From contig SFGO01000086.1 in assembly GCA_004556545.1 (NCBI GenBank), forward strand, positions 1-20,962: a DNA stretch of 20,962 nucleotides, written 5' to 3'. How positions within the stretch are numbered: position 1 is the first letter of the stretch; every line of letters starts with the position of its first letter. Both the position numbers and the translations under genes were made by a program. This document shows, in pieces, positions 9,470 to 17,428 of the stretch. Origin of the DNA: Clostridiales bacterium. GTDB lineage: Bacteria; Bacillota; Clostridia; Christensenellales; Aristaeellaceae. The notes beneath the pieces are model-generated. The model saw only the letters and a program-made list of their open reading frames with translations, was not told the origin of the DNA and made no database searches.

Positions 9470-10091
9470 TCTGATCACCGCCGTCGAGCGCTCCAAAAAA
9501 GGGGCCGTCGTCACCCTGAACGGCGAGGAAAAAATTTTCGTCAGCCGCGCCCTGCTGATAGAGCGGGAATTTGCAGAAGGCCAAGCGCTTCAGCGGGACG
9601 AACTGGCCCAGTGGCTCCTGCCCCGGCAGTATCCCGAAGCGCTGAATCTGGCGGTCAGCCTGCTGGCCCAGCGGGCGCGCAGCTCCGGTGAGATTCAGAA
9701 AAAGCTGCGGGACAAATTTTATCTGCCCGAGACCATCGAAATGGTGCTCTACAAGCTGGAAAAAGAACACTTTCTCAACGACGAGTCCTTCGCCATGGAA
9801 TATGCGGCCGCCCTGAGCCGCCGCCAGATGGGCCGGACGCGCATTGGGCAGGAGCTGCGCCGCAAGGGCGTCGCCCCCGAGCTGATCCAGCACGCGCTGG
9901 AAGCGCTGGATGAGGAGGAAGCGGAGGACGCGGCGCTCGTACTGGCCCGCAAGCTGCTGAAGCGCTACGAGCGGGAACCGGACCCCCGCAAGGCCATGCA
10001 GAAGCTGCTGATGGCCATGGCCCGACGGGGCTACGGCTTCGAGGAAGCCCGCGCCGCCGCAGAGCGGGCCCTTCAGGAGCCGGAAGAGTGA
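9459..10091 (+). CDS. recX: RecX family regulatory protein
   Basis: The 210-aa, charge-rich helical protein matches RecX, which binds RecA filaments and limits recombinase and coprotease activity. Visible repeats of the three-helix fold are ALNLAVSLLAQRARSSGEIQKKLRDKF (about 66-92), FLNDESFAMEYAAALSRRQMGRTRIGQELRRKGV (about 107-140) and the C-terminal LMAMARRGYGFEEARAA. The N-terminal region (1-60) is the less conserved extension. The ATG at 9459 overlaps the preceding hydrolase by 11 nt and has GGGGAGG upstream. recA is not in the window. No strong terminator was found after the stop before the PFOR promoter. Confidence 0.92.
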   Translation: MTDDLITAVERSKKGAVVTLNGEEKIFVSRALLIEREFAEGQALQRDELAQWLLPRQYPEALNLAVSLLAQRARSSGEIQKKLRDKFYLPETIEMVLYKLEKEHFLNDESFAMEYAAALSRRQMGRTRIGQELRRKGVAPELIQHALEALDEEEAEDAALVLARKLLKRYEREPDPRKAMQKLLMAMARRGYGFEEARAAAERALQEPEE

Positions 10092-10130
10092 TTTTTCCGG
10101 GAAAAGGTGTTTCAAAAAGCCAGGTCCAAG

Positions 10131-10160
10131 GTTGACAACCTTTTGTCAACTCTCTATAAT
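10131..10160 (+). promoter_or_regulatory. PFOR promoter overlapped by a Rex-like palindrome
   Basis: TTGACA (10132-10137), a 17-bp spacer and TATAAT (10155-10160) match the consensus perfectly. The -35 lies in a perfect inverted repeat GTTGACA-N6-TGTCAAC (10131-10150). Its inner 18 bp have the TTG...CAA ends and A/T-rich centre of Rex (NADH/NAD+ sensor) operators. Binding there would cover the -35 and shut the promoter. The promoter is clear; the Rex assignment is inference. Confidence 0.85.
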
Positions 10161-10178
10161 AGATACGATTGGAAACCC

Positions 10179-10213
10179 CCGTCTGTTTGTTCATGAGCAA
10201 ACCGGACAGACGG
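10179..10213 (+). promoter_or_regulatory. Leader hairpin in the PFOR 5' UTR
   Basis: CCGTCTG (10179-10185) pairs with CAGACGG (10207-10213), and TTTG / CAAA pairs inside. No T-tract follows at once. Near the 5' end of an ~85-nt leader, it most likely protects the mRNA of this highly expressed gene. Confidence 0.45.
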
Positions 10214-10252
10214 CTTTCAAAATTCATAAGCACAACACAGGAGGGAACACTA

Positions 10253-13200
10253 ATGGCAACCAAAATGACCGTTGACGGCAATACCGCCGTTGGCCACGTT
10301 GCGTATGCGTTCAGCGACGTGGCAGCCATTTACCCCATCACCCCTTCCTCTCCCATGGCGGAGGTCGTGGATGAGTGGTCGGCTAAAGGCACGAAGAATC
10401 TTTTCGGCCAGACCGTCCATGTAAGCGAAATGCAGTCCGAAGCGGGCGCGGCGGGCGCCGTGCACGGCAGCCTTGTTGCCGGCGCGCTGACCACCACCTT
10501 CACCGCCAGCCAGGGCCTGCTTTTGATGATCCCCAACATGTACAAGATCTCCGGCGAGCTGCTGCCCTGCGTTTTCCATGTCAGCGCCCGTGCTCTGGCC
10601 GCTCATGCCCTGAGCATTTTCGGTGATCACAGCGACGTGATGGCCTGCCGTCAGACCGGTTTCGCCATGCTGGCCTCCAACAGCGTTCAGGAAGCCATGG
10701 ATCTGGCTCTGGTCGCCCATCTGGCCACGCTGGAGAGCAGCGTGCCCTTCCTGCATTTCTTCGACGGCTTCCGTACCAGCCACGAAGTGCAGAAGATCGA
10801 CGCCATCGACTACAAGGACATCGAGCCCCTGGTTCCCTGGGACAAGGTGAAGGCCTTCCGCGAGCGCGCCCTGAATCCTGAGCACCCGCATCAGAAGGGC
10901 ACCGCCCAGAACCCCGACATCTACTTCCAGAACCGTGAAGCCGCCAACAAGTACTACAACGCCGTGCCCGAGATCGTGGAAGAGATCATGAAGAAGGTCT
11001 CCAAGCTGGTGGGCCGCGAGTACAAGCTGTTCCAGTATGTGGGCGCTCCCGATGCCGAGCGGGTCATCATCGCCATGGGCTCCGGCTGCGAGACCATCGA
11101 AGAGACCATCAACTACCTCAACAAGAAGGGTGAAAAGCTGGGCCTGATCAAGGTTCACCTCTACCGTCCCTTCAGCGTGAAGCACCTGATGGCCGCCATC
11201 CCCGCCTCCTGCAAGACCATCGCCGTTCTGGACCGCACCAAGGAGCCCGGCTCTCTGGGCGAGCCTCTGTACGCCGATGTGTGCGCTGCGCTGGTCGAGA
11301 CCGGCCGCACGGACATCAAGGTTGTGGGCGGCCGTTACGGCCTGGGCTCCAAGGAGTTCAACCCCACCATGGTCAAGGCTGTTTATGACAACCTGTCCGG
11401 CGAGATGAAGAACCACTTCACCGTGGGCATCAACGATGACGTGACCGGCACCAGCCTGAAGCTGGGCGAGCAGATCATCGCGGCTCCCGAAGGCACTGTG
11501 TGCTGCAAGTTCTACGGTCTGGGCTCCGACGGTACTGTTGGCGCCAACAAGAACTCCATCAAGATCATCGGCGACCACACCGATATGTACGCTCAGGGCT
11601 ACTTCAGCTATGACTCCAAGAAGTCCGGCGGTATCACCGTGAGCCACCTGCGCTTCGGCAAGACCCCCATCCAGTCCACCTACCTGATCGACGCCGCTGA
11701 CTTCGTGGCCTGCCACAACCCCAGCTACGTCACCAAGTACGATATGGTTTCCTCTCTGAAGGATGGCGGCGTGTTCCTGCTGAACAGCCCCTGGACCGCT
11801 GAGGAAATGGACGAGAAGCTGCCCGCCAAGATGAAGCAGCTGCTGGCCAAGAAGCATGCCCGTTTCTACAACATCGACGCCATCGATCTGGCCCTGAAGG
11901 TCGGCATGGGCAACCGCATCAACACCATCATGCAGGCTGCTTTCTTCAAGCTGGCTGAGGTGATCCCCTACGATCAGGCCGATGAATACATGAAGGCGTA
12001 TGCCAAGAAGACCTATGGCAAGAAGGGCGACGCCATCGTCAAGAAGAACTGGGACGCCATCGACATCGCCATCTCCGGTCTGGTGAAGATCGACGTGCCC
12101 GAGAGCTGGGCGAATGCCACCACCGGCGCTGAGCCTGTGAAGGTGAAGTCCACCGAATACTTCCAGACCTTCGTGGAACCCATCCTGGCTCAGGAAGGCG
12201 ACACCCTGCCCGTCAGCGCCTTCGATCCTACCGGCGCTGTGCCCACCGGCACCACCAAGTATGAGAAGCGCGGCATTGCGGTCATGGTCCCAGAATGGCT
12301 GAAGGACAACTGCATCCAGTGCGGCAACTGCTCTCTGGTTTGCCCCCATGCCTGCATCCGTCCCATCTATGCCTCTGAGGAAGTCATGAAGAACGCTCCC
12401 GAAGGCTACGACACCAAGCCCGCTACCGGCAAGGAATTCACCGGCATGGCGTACCGTATGCAGGTCAGCCCGCTGGACTGCACCGGCTGCGGCAACTGCG
12501 TGCAGGTCTGCCCCGCCAAGGAAAAGGCTCTGGTCATGAAGCCTCTGGACACTCAGGCCAAGGAAGAAAAGAACTGGGAGTTCGCCATGACCGTGCCCGA
12601 AGTCAAGGGCATCGAGAATGTGGCCACCGTGAAGAACAGCCAGGCTCTGAAGCCCCTCTTCGAGTTCTCCGGCGCTTGCGCGGGCTGCGGCGAGACCCCC
12701 TATGTCAAGCTGGTTACTCAGCTGTTCGGTGATCGCATGATGATCGCCAACGCCACGGGCTGCTCCTCCATCTACGGCGGTTCCGCCCCCACCTGCCCCT
12801 ACACCACCAACGAAGACGGCCATGGTCCCGCCTGGGCCAACAGCCTGTTCGAGGACAACGCCGAGTTCGGCTTCGGTATGCAGCTGGCCATCACCCAGCG
12901 CCGCGCCAAGCTGGCTGACAACGTCCGTGCGCTGATCGCCGTTGACTGGTGCCAGCCCGCCATCAAGGAAGCCGGTCAGGAATGGCTGGACAACATGGAG
13001 GACGGCAAGAAGTCCAAGGAAGCCGGCCAGAAGCTGCTGGCGGCCTGCAAGGACGGCATCGACCTCACCGGCACCGAATACGAAGCCAAGTGGATCGAGA
13101 ACGGCAAGGTCTGCGACTGCGAAGCCTGCACCCTGGCCCGCAAGGTCATTGAGGACGCCGATCTGCTGACCAAGAAGTCCTTCTGGATCTTCGGCGGCGA

Positions 13201-13816
13201 CGGCTGGGCTTACGACATCGGCTACGGCGGCGTGGATCACGTGCTGGCCCAGAATCAGGACGTCAACATCCTGGTGCTCGACACCGAAGTGTACTCCAAC
13301 ACCGGCGGACAGTCCTCCAAGTCCACTCCTACCGGCTCCATCGCGAAGTTCGCCGCTGCCGGCAAGCGGACCAAGAAGAAGGATCTGGGCATGATGGCCA
13401 TGAGCTATGGCTATGTGTACGTGGCTTGCGTGGCCATGAGCGCCAACCCCGCTCAGCTGCTGAAGGCCATGACCGAAGCCGAAGCCTATCACGGCCCGTC
13501 TCTGATCATCGCTTACGCGCCCTGCATCAACCACGGCATCAACATGGGTCTGGCTCAGGCCGAGATCAAGAAGGCTGTGGACTGCGGCTACTGGACGCTG
13601 TACCGCTTCAATCCCGAACTGGCCGAGCAGGGCAAGAACCCGCTCACCCTGGATTCCAAGGAGCCCAAGATCGAGGGCTATCAGGACTTCCTGAAGGGCG
13701 AAGTGCGTTATGCTTCTCTGGCCAAGATGTTCCCCGATGTGGCGGAAGGTCTGTTCGAGAAGAACGAAGCCGACGCTCTGGCCAAGTACGCCAAGTACAA
13801 GAGCCTTGCCGAATAA
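10253..13816 (+). CDS. nifJ: Pyruvate:ferredoxin (flavodoxin) oxidoreductase, single chain
   Basis: The enzyme oxidises pyruvate with CoA to acetyl-CoA and CO2, passing electrons to ferredoxin or flavodoxin; it is the central pyruvate exit in anaerobes. At 1187 aa it is the fused gamma-alpha-delta-beta form. The N-terminal pyruvate-binding part has YPITPSSPMAE; the gamma-type domain includes GSDGTVGANKNSIKIIG. Two 4Fe-4S motifs follow: CIQCGNCSLVC (from about 687) and CTGCGNCVQVC (about 743). The C-terminal TPP domain has CAGCGETPY (about 809), GDGWAYDIGYGG (about 982) and NTGGQSSKSTPTG (about 1016). The ATG at 10253 follows AGGAGGG by 7 nt. Codon use is strongly biased to C-ending codons, as expected for high expression. 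Transcribed alone between its promoter and the terminator at 13843. Confidence 0.98.
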   Translation: MATKMTVDGNTAVGHVAYAFSDVAAIYPITPSSPMAEVVDEWSAKGTKNLFGQTVHVSEMQSEAGAAGAVHGSLVAGALTTTFTASQGLLLMIPNMYKISGELLPCVFHVSARALAAHALSIFGDHSDVMACRQTGFAMLASNSVQEAMDLALVAHLATLESSVPFLHFFDGFRTSHEVQKIDAIDYKDIEPLVPWDKVKAFRERALNPEHPHQKGTAQNPDIYFQNREAANKYYNAVPEIVEEIMKKVSKLVGREYKLFQYVGAPDAERVIIAMGSGCETIEETINYLNKKGEKLGLIKVHLYRPFSVKHLMAAIPASCKTIAVLDRTKEPGSLGEPLYADVCAALVETGRTDIKVVGGRYGLGSKEFNPTMVKAVYDNLSGEMKNHFTVGINDDVTGTSLKLGEQIIAAPEGTVCCKFYGLGSDGTVGANKNSIKIIGDHTDMYAQGYFSYDSKKSGGITVSHLRFGKTPIQSTYLIDAADFVACHNPSYVTKYDMVSSLKDGGVFLLNSPWTAEEMDEKLPAKMKQLLAKKHARFYNIDAIDLALKVGMGNRINTIMQAAFFKLAEVIPYDQADEYMKAYAKKTYGKKGDAIVKKNWDAIDIAISGLVKIDVPESWANATTGAEPVKVKSTEYFQTFVEPILAQEGDTLPVSAFDPTGAVPTGTTKYEKRGIAVMVPEWLKDNCIQCGNCSLVCPHACIRPIYASEEVMKNAPEGYDTKPATGKEFTGMAYRMQVSPLDCTGCGNCVQVCPAKEKALVMKPLDTQAKEEKNWEFAMTVPEVKGIENVATVKNSQALKPLFEFSGACAGCGETPYVKLVTQLFGDRMMIANATGCSSIYGGSAPTCPYTTNEDGHGPAWANSLFEDNAEFGFGMQLAITQRRAKLADNVRALIAVDWCQPAIKEAGQEWLDNMEDGKKSKEAGQKLLAACKDGIDLTGTEYEAKWIENGKVCDCEACTLARKVIEDADLLTKKSFWIFGGDGWAYDIGYGGVDHVLAQNQDVNILVLDTEVYSNTGGQSSKSTPTGSIAKFAAAGKRTKKKDLGMMAMSYGYVYVACVAMSANPAQLLKAMTEAEAYHGPSLIIAYAPCINHGINMGLAQAEIKKAVDCGYWTLYRFNPELAEQGKNPLTLDSKEPKIEGYQDFLKGEVRYASLAKMFPDVAEGLFEKNEADALAKYAKYKSLAE

Positions 13817-13842
13817 GCAGAGGCATTGCCCCTGCACCCCTG

Positions 13843-13870
13843 CCCCGCGCCCTTTGGGCGCGGGGCTTTT
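13843..13870 (+). terminator. PFOR intrinsic terminator
   Basis: CCCCGCGCCC pairs perfectly with GGGCGCGGGG around a TTT loop and is followed by CTTTT, starting 26 bp past the stop. Confidence 0.9.
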
Positions 13871-13921
13871 GTGAGCATGCCGGTTGGCTGGTTTTTGGCC
13901 GTTGCCGCGGCTCACAAAAAA

Positions 13922-13950
13922 GGCCAGCGTGGATTTTAATCCCGCTGGCC
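13922..13950 (-). repeat. Duplicated terminator-like hairpin, left copy (flanks repeat copy 2)
   Basis: GGCCAGCG / CGCTGGCC stem enclosing a GGATT...AATCC region. On the minus strand it is followed by TTTTTT (13916-13921), so it is a proper terminator for the convergent minus-strand gene. It is a direct repeat of 14100-14128, with 27 of 29 positions identical. Confidence 0.85.
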
Positions 13951-14099
13951 TCAGAGTGTCAAAAAAGTGGAGGTGCAGGAGGCACTGCCTCCTGCCGGGG
14001 TTATAGGGGCGGAGCCCCTAACTCTTGTGCCGCAGCACTTTCCCCGCAAACGCTGTTTGCGGGCGCGGGCGGCCAACTTGGGGTTTTTCGACAGACTGA
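13951..14099 (+). repeat. Dispersed structured repeat, copy 2 (compact, 149 bp)
   Basis: The element starts TCAGAGTGTCAAAAAAGTGG and ends TTTTTCGACAGACTGA. These ends are imperfect inverted repeats (TCAG-N2-TGTC-N-AAAAA on both sides). Inside are four hairpins: GCAGGAGGC / GCCTCCTGC (13975-13995), TAGGGGC / GCCCCTA (14004-14020), GTGC / GCAC (14027-14038) and CCCGCAAAC / GTTTGCGGG (14043-14063). The first 60 bp are identical to copy 3. It has no credible reading frame. Confidence 0.9.
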
Positions 14100-14128
14100 G
14101 ACCAGCGTGGATTTCAATCCCGCTGGCC
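14100..14128 (+). repeat. Duplicated terminator-like hairpin, right copy (flanks repeat copy 2)
   Basis: Near-identical direct copy of 13922-13950. It is followed on the plus strand by TTTT, while the left copy carries the T-tract for the minus strand. Together they look like one bidirectional terminator split and duplicated by the element. Confidence 0.85.
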
Positions 14129-14177
14129 TTTTCCATTGCCAAACCCTCTCAGCCGGGGCCATTTTCCCCTGCGCGCC

Positions 14178-15107
14178 TTACTCCAAAACCTGTTCCACCT
14201 GATACCCCATTGCCTTCAGTTCGCCTAAAACGCTGTCCTCCGGCAGCACCAGATGCAATAGCCCGACCGTCACAAAAATCTTCTCTCCCTCGCCGTCTTC
14301 CAGAAGCGCCCGCAGCCCCTCCGCCATGCGGCGATTCCGGCGGGTAATCAATCCCTGATGATACTCCTCCGTCAACGCCTGCTCGGCAAAATCGTTTTCT
14401 GCCTCATAGGCCTGAACAAACGGCTCCGTCTCGCCCTCTGCCCACCATTCCGGCCATTGGCTCAGCGTACTGCCCGTTTCCTCTGGATACAAAATCTGCT
14501 GGCAAATGCTGCGAACCATCGCGTCCTGCAAGGCAGGGCTGAATCCATCCATGATTTCCAGCTGTTCCCGTGCGGTTTCCAGATAGTGTACCGGCTTTTT
14601 CCCGATATATTTCTGCACCCGTTCCTCCACGCCCTGCCGCAGGGCCGAACGGGCGCTGCCGGTTCCCAGCTCCGCTGCGGCCGCCTGCGAGGAAAGGGCG
14701 CTGGTCACTGCCCACGGACGCAGCTGGTTCAGTCTGTCCATGGCAATGCCGCATTTCTGCGCCGTCTGCTCCAAAAGCGCATAGGTTTCCGCTGACAGCG
14801 CCTCGCCCAGCGGCTGCTCCGCCGCCATCATCTCCGCAATGACGGCCTGAGCCTCCTGACTGGCCGTGTCGCACTCGAAAACAAAGCAGTCCGCTTCCTT
14901 CAATGCCTGCTGAAGAGCATCTCCAAAACGGGACATGCGTTCATTTCCCACATGAATGGAGCCCAGAATCATCATTTCGTTTTTCCCGCCTGTGACCCGA
15001 TACAGAATGCCCCGGCAGGGTTCTGCGGCTTCCGTGCAGGATACGGCGCCCAGCAGAAGACCCGTGACCTCTGCCAGAAGCAGCGTCCATTTCCATTTTC
15101 CCTTCAT
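14178..15107 (-). CDS. TraB/GumN family protein with lipoprotein-like signal
   Basis: The 309-aa protein starts MKGKWKWTLLLAEVTGLLLG, a signal segment ending in a possible lipobox (AVSC, Cys24), so it is probably exported and perhaps lipid-anchored. The TraB/GumN (PF01963) hallmark ILGSIHVGNERM (His52) follows, then FECD at about 77 and a late GLLHLVLPEDSVLGELKAMGY near the C-terminus. Families of this fold have been proposed to be metal-dependent peptidases; the substrate is unknown. The ATG at 15107 is chosen because it overlaps the helicase stop as ATGA (15104-15107) and precedes the signal peptide. Longer frames to 15167 lie inside the helicase gene. It is the last gene of the minus-strand operon. 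Confidence 0.85.
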   Translation of the reverse strand: MKGKWKWTLLLAEVTGLLLGAVSCTEAAEPCRGILYRVTGGKNEMMILGSIHVGNERMSRFGDALQQALKEADCFVFECDTASQEAQAVIAEMMAAEQPLGEALSAETYALLEQTAQKCGIAMDRLNQLRPWAVTSALSSQAAAAELGTGSARSALRQGVEERVQKYIGKKPVHYLETAREQLEIMDGFSPALQDAMVRSICQQILYPEETGSTLSQWPEWWAEGETEPFVQAYEAENDFAEQALTEEYHQGLITRRNRRMAEGLRALLEDGEGEKIFVTVGLLHLVLPEDSVLGELKAMGYQVEQVLE

Positions 15108-17425
15108 AGCGGTTTCCCCCATAACGCTTGCGCCGCCTGCGCCACATTCTCGCCAAAGGGCTTCCATTCCTCCGGCAGAAGGGACGCATAGGCGTTTTCA
15201 TCATACCGATCATCCAGCAGCAGTAAGAATCCCCGGTCGCTTTCGGAACGAATGACCCGCCCGCCTGCCTGCAAGACCTTCTGCATGGCGGGAATGCGGC
15301 AGGCATAACCGAAACCGTCCCCGAAATGGGCCTGATAGCAGCGCTGCACGGCCCGCAGACGGGCGCTGGGCGTAGGCAGCCCCACGCCCACGACGATCAC
15401 GCCGATGAGCTGTTCTCCCGGCAGGTCAATGCCCTCGGAAAACAGCCCGCCCAATACGCATAGTCCCAGCCGGGGGCCTTTTTCCTCGGTGAAGGCCGTG
15501 AAAAAACTCTCCTTCTGTTCCTCCGTCATGTCCCGCTTCTGCACCCAAAGCGTCGGCAGCGTTTCCCCTTCAGCCTGAAGCTGCCCCAGCACCAGCTCCA
15601 GGTAGACGTAGCTGGGAAAAAAGGCGATATATTTGCCTGCCCGAACGCCCACCGCCTGTCGGATGGCCTGCGCCACCTGCGCGGCGCTCTTTTCCCGATC
15701 GGCATATCGGGTAGAGATCCGCTGCCGGATCACCTGCAAATGCTCCCTTGGGAAGGGCGACGGCAAGGCAAAGCAGGCGTCGTCCTCGCTGCCGCCCAAG
15801 AGTTCTTTCATCGCTCCCAGCGGGGACAGCGTTGCCGAAAAGAAAACCGTTCCCCGCATGGGTCTGGTCGCCGCAGCAATGGCCGTTCCCGGCCAAAGAC
15901 AGTAGAGAATCAGCGTCCGCTCCCGCCCATGCTTTTCCAGAAGGACGGCGTATTCCTCCTTCTGATGCTCGGCGGCATACAGAAAGGGCAGCAGCATCCG
16001 CAGCACGGAAAACAGCAGGCTCAGCGGCGCTCCGTCAGGCTTGGCAATCAGGGCGGAAATCTGCTCCTGTACTTCCATCGCTTCCGATACGATTCCCTCT
16101 GGCAGAGCGTCCAATGTTTCCGTTTCGCCCGCGTCCAGCTCCCGCAGATGACGAAGCAGCCGCCCCAGCGCCCCATAGCAGGGATGCTTTCGTCCCAGGC
16201 ATTTGCCCAGCTCTGTCCGGGCTTCTCGCAGCGCCGGGCCGTCCAGCGTGCCGGAAAGAGACTCCCGCACCCGCTCCAGCGTATGATGCGCTTCGTCGAT
16301 CAGCGCCGTCATGGCCCTTCTTCGAACGAACAGCCGCTTGGCCTGCGCAAAGGGATCGAACAGATAGTTCATGTCCATCAGCACCACATCGGCCAGCTCG
16401 CTCAGATACAGCGCCAATTCAAAGGGACAGATCGTATGCCGGTCCGCAGCCGCCAGAATGACTTCGTCCGTCCATACAGCGGCAGAGCCTTCCAGCAGAT
16501 CGCGCACAGCGTCCTCCTGCCGGAGAAAATGTCCCCGCGCCCGTGGGCAAAAGTCCGGATGGCAGTGCATTTCCTCCGGGCAGAGCTTTTCCCGGGCCGT
16601 CAGCACGCTGACCCGGGCGTGAAGGCCCTGCGCCTTCATTCGCTCCAACGCCTGAATGGGACTCTGCCGGGCCGTGTTCCGGGCGGTCAGGTACAGAAGC
16701 TTGTCGGTCTTTCCCTCTCCCATGGCCTTGAGGGCCGGAAAAAGCACTGCGGCGCTCTTGCCCGTGCCGGTAGGAAGGCAGGCAAACAGCCGTTTTTTTC
16801 GGCTGATGGCCGTGTAGACCTGTGCGGCCAGTTCCCGCTGTCCGGCCCGGTAAGCCGGAAAGGGAAAGGCCAGCGCCCGGATGGATTCGTCCCGCTGATG
16901 ACGGTGATCCCGCTCCCGCAGGGCAAAATCCAGCCAGCAGTTCAGCCATTCCTCCGCTTGAACCGACAGTTCGTCCCGGGAGAGGGTCTCGGAGAAGCGT
17001 CGGAGTACTTCCCCCTGAACATTCAGGTAGGTGACGCAGCATTCCACGCTGGGACGGTTTTCCTCCAGCGCCGCCATGGCCGCGTACAAAAGTGCCTGCG
17101 CCCGATGTTCCGGCAGAGGCGCGTCGCCGGTATGGCGGCTCAGCTTCATTTCCTCCACCAGCGGCGTGGGGCCGTCGGTAAAAGCGTCCATGCGGCCATA
17201 CAATTCCACCGTTTCCCCACGCAAAGAAAAGCTGTGCCGGATGGGCCGCTCCGTTTCTCCCGTCTGCTGTTCCTGACGGGAACGGTGTGCGCGGCCTCCG
17301 GCCAGCATGTCCTCTACCCCGCCTCCGGGCAGAAGCTCCTCCAGCGGGAAGCAAAAGGCGACCACTTCCCGCACAGAGACCCGAAATTCAGGGGATGATT
17401 CATTTTTCTTCTTCGGCGCAGCCAA
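15104..17425 (-). CDS. DinG/XPD-type Fe-S DNA helicase with N-terminal PD-(D/E)XK nuclease-like domain
   Basis: A 773-aa superfamily 2 helicase. The N-terminal region carries a RecB/Cas4-like nuclease pattern: GRMD (Asp80), EEMK (Glu92, Lys94) and HRAQALLYAAM (Gln110). The helicase part has Walker A LPTGTGKS (217-224) and the DEAH box IDEAHH (377-380). Four cysteines fit an XPD-like 4Fe-4S domain (Cys282, 288, 293, 333, the last in TICPF). Motif VI is QAGGRVIRSE (about 719-728). Such proteins probably unwind and trim DNA in repair; direct evidence for this one is lacking. The TTG at 17425 is the first start after the upstream gene's stop, only one codon away and in the same frame, with a weak Shine-Dalgarno. 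It is coupled by ATGA to the TraB/GumN gene. Confidence 0.88.
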   Translation of the reverse strand: MAAPKKKNESSPEFRVSVREVVAFCFPLEELLPGGGVEDMLAGGRAHRSRQEQQTGETERPIRHSFSLRGETVELYGRMDAFTDGPTPLVEEMKLSRHTGDAPLPEHRAQALLYAAMAALEENRPSVECCVTYLNVQGEVLRRFSETLSRDELSVQAEEWLNCWLDFALRERDHRHQRDESIRALAFPFPAYRAGQRELAAQVYTAISRKKRLFACLPTGTGKSAAVLFPALKAMGEGKTDKLLYLTARNTARQSPIQALERMKAQGLHARVSVLTAREKLCPEEMHCHPDFCPRARGHFLRQEDAVRDLLEGSAAVWTDEVILAAADRHTICPFELALYLSELADVVLMDMNYLFDPFAQAKRLFVRRRAMTALIDEAHHTLERVRESLSGTLDGPALREARTELGKCLGRKHPCYGALGRLLRHLRELDAGETETLDALPEGIVSEAMEVQEQISALIAKPDGAPLSLLFSVLRMLLPFLYAAEHQKEEYAVLLEKHGRERTLILYCLWPGTAIAAATRPMRGTVFFSATLSPLGAMKELLGGSEDDACFALPSPFPREHLQVIRQRISTRYADREKSAAQVAQAIRQAVGVRAGKYIAFFPSYVYLELVLGQLQAEGETLPTLWVQKRDMTEEQKESFFTAFTEEKGPRLGLCVLGGLFSEGIDLPGEQLIGVIVVGVGLPTPSARLRAVQRCYQAHFGDGFGYACRIPAMQKVLQAGGRVIRSESDRGFLLLLDDRYDENAYASLLPEEWKPFGENVAQAAQALWGKPL

Positions 17426-17428
17426 GGC

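Noticed and set aside
10250..13915. 1221-aa minus-strand open frame antisense to PFOR
   Set aside because: Same artefact: the PFOR strand has all catalytic motifs, a ribosome binding site and a promoter; the antisense frame has none.
13871..13915. GTGAGC / GCTCAC stem after the PFOR terminator as a functional hairpin
   Set aside because: Only a 6-bp stem with a 33-nt loop. It could be chance, although the following As are the T-tract of the minus-strand terminator.
13426..14202. Open frames running through repeat copy 2, and similar ones in copies 1 and 3
   Set aside because: They span PFOR in the wrong frame or the structured element itself. Frames differ between copies and have no ribosome binding sites, so the element is treated as non-coding.
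15740..17398. 552-aa plus-strand open frame antisense to the helicase
   Set aside because: Low-complexity shadow composition; the minus strand carries Walker A, DEAH and the Fe-S cysteines.
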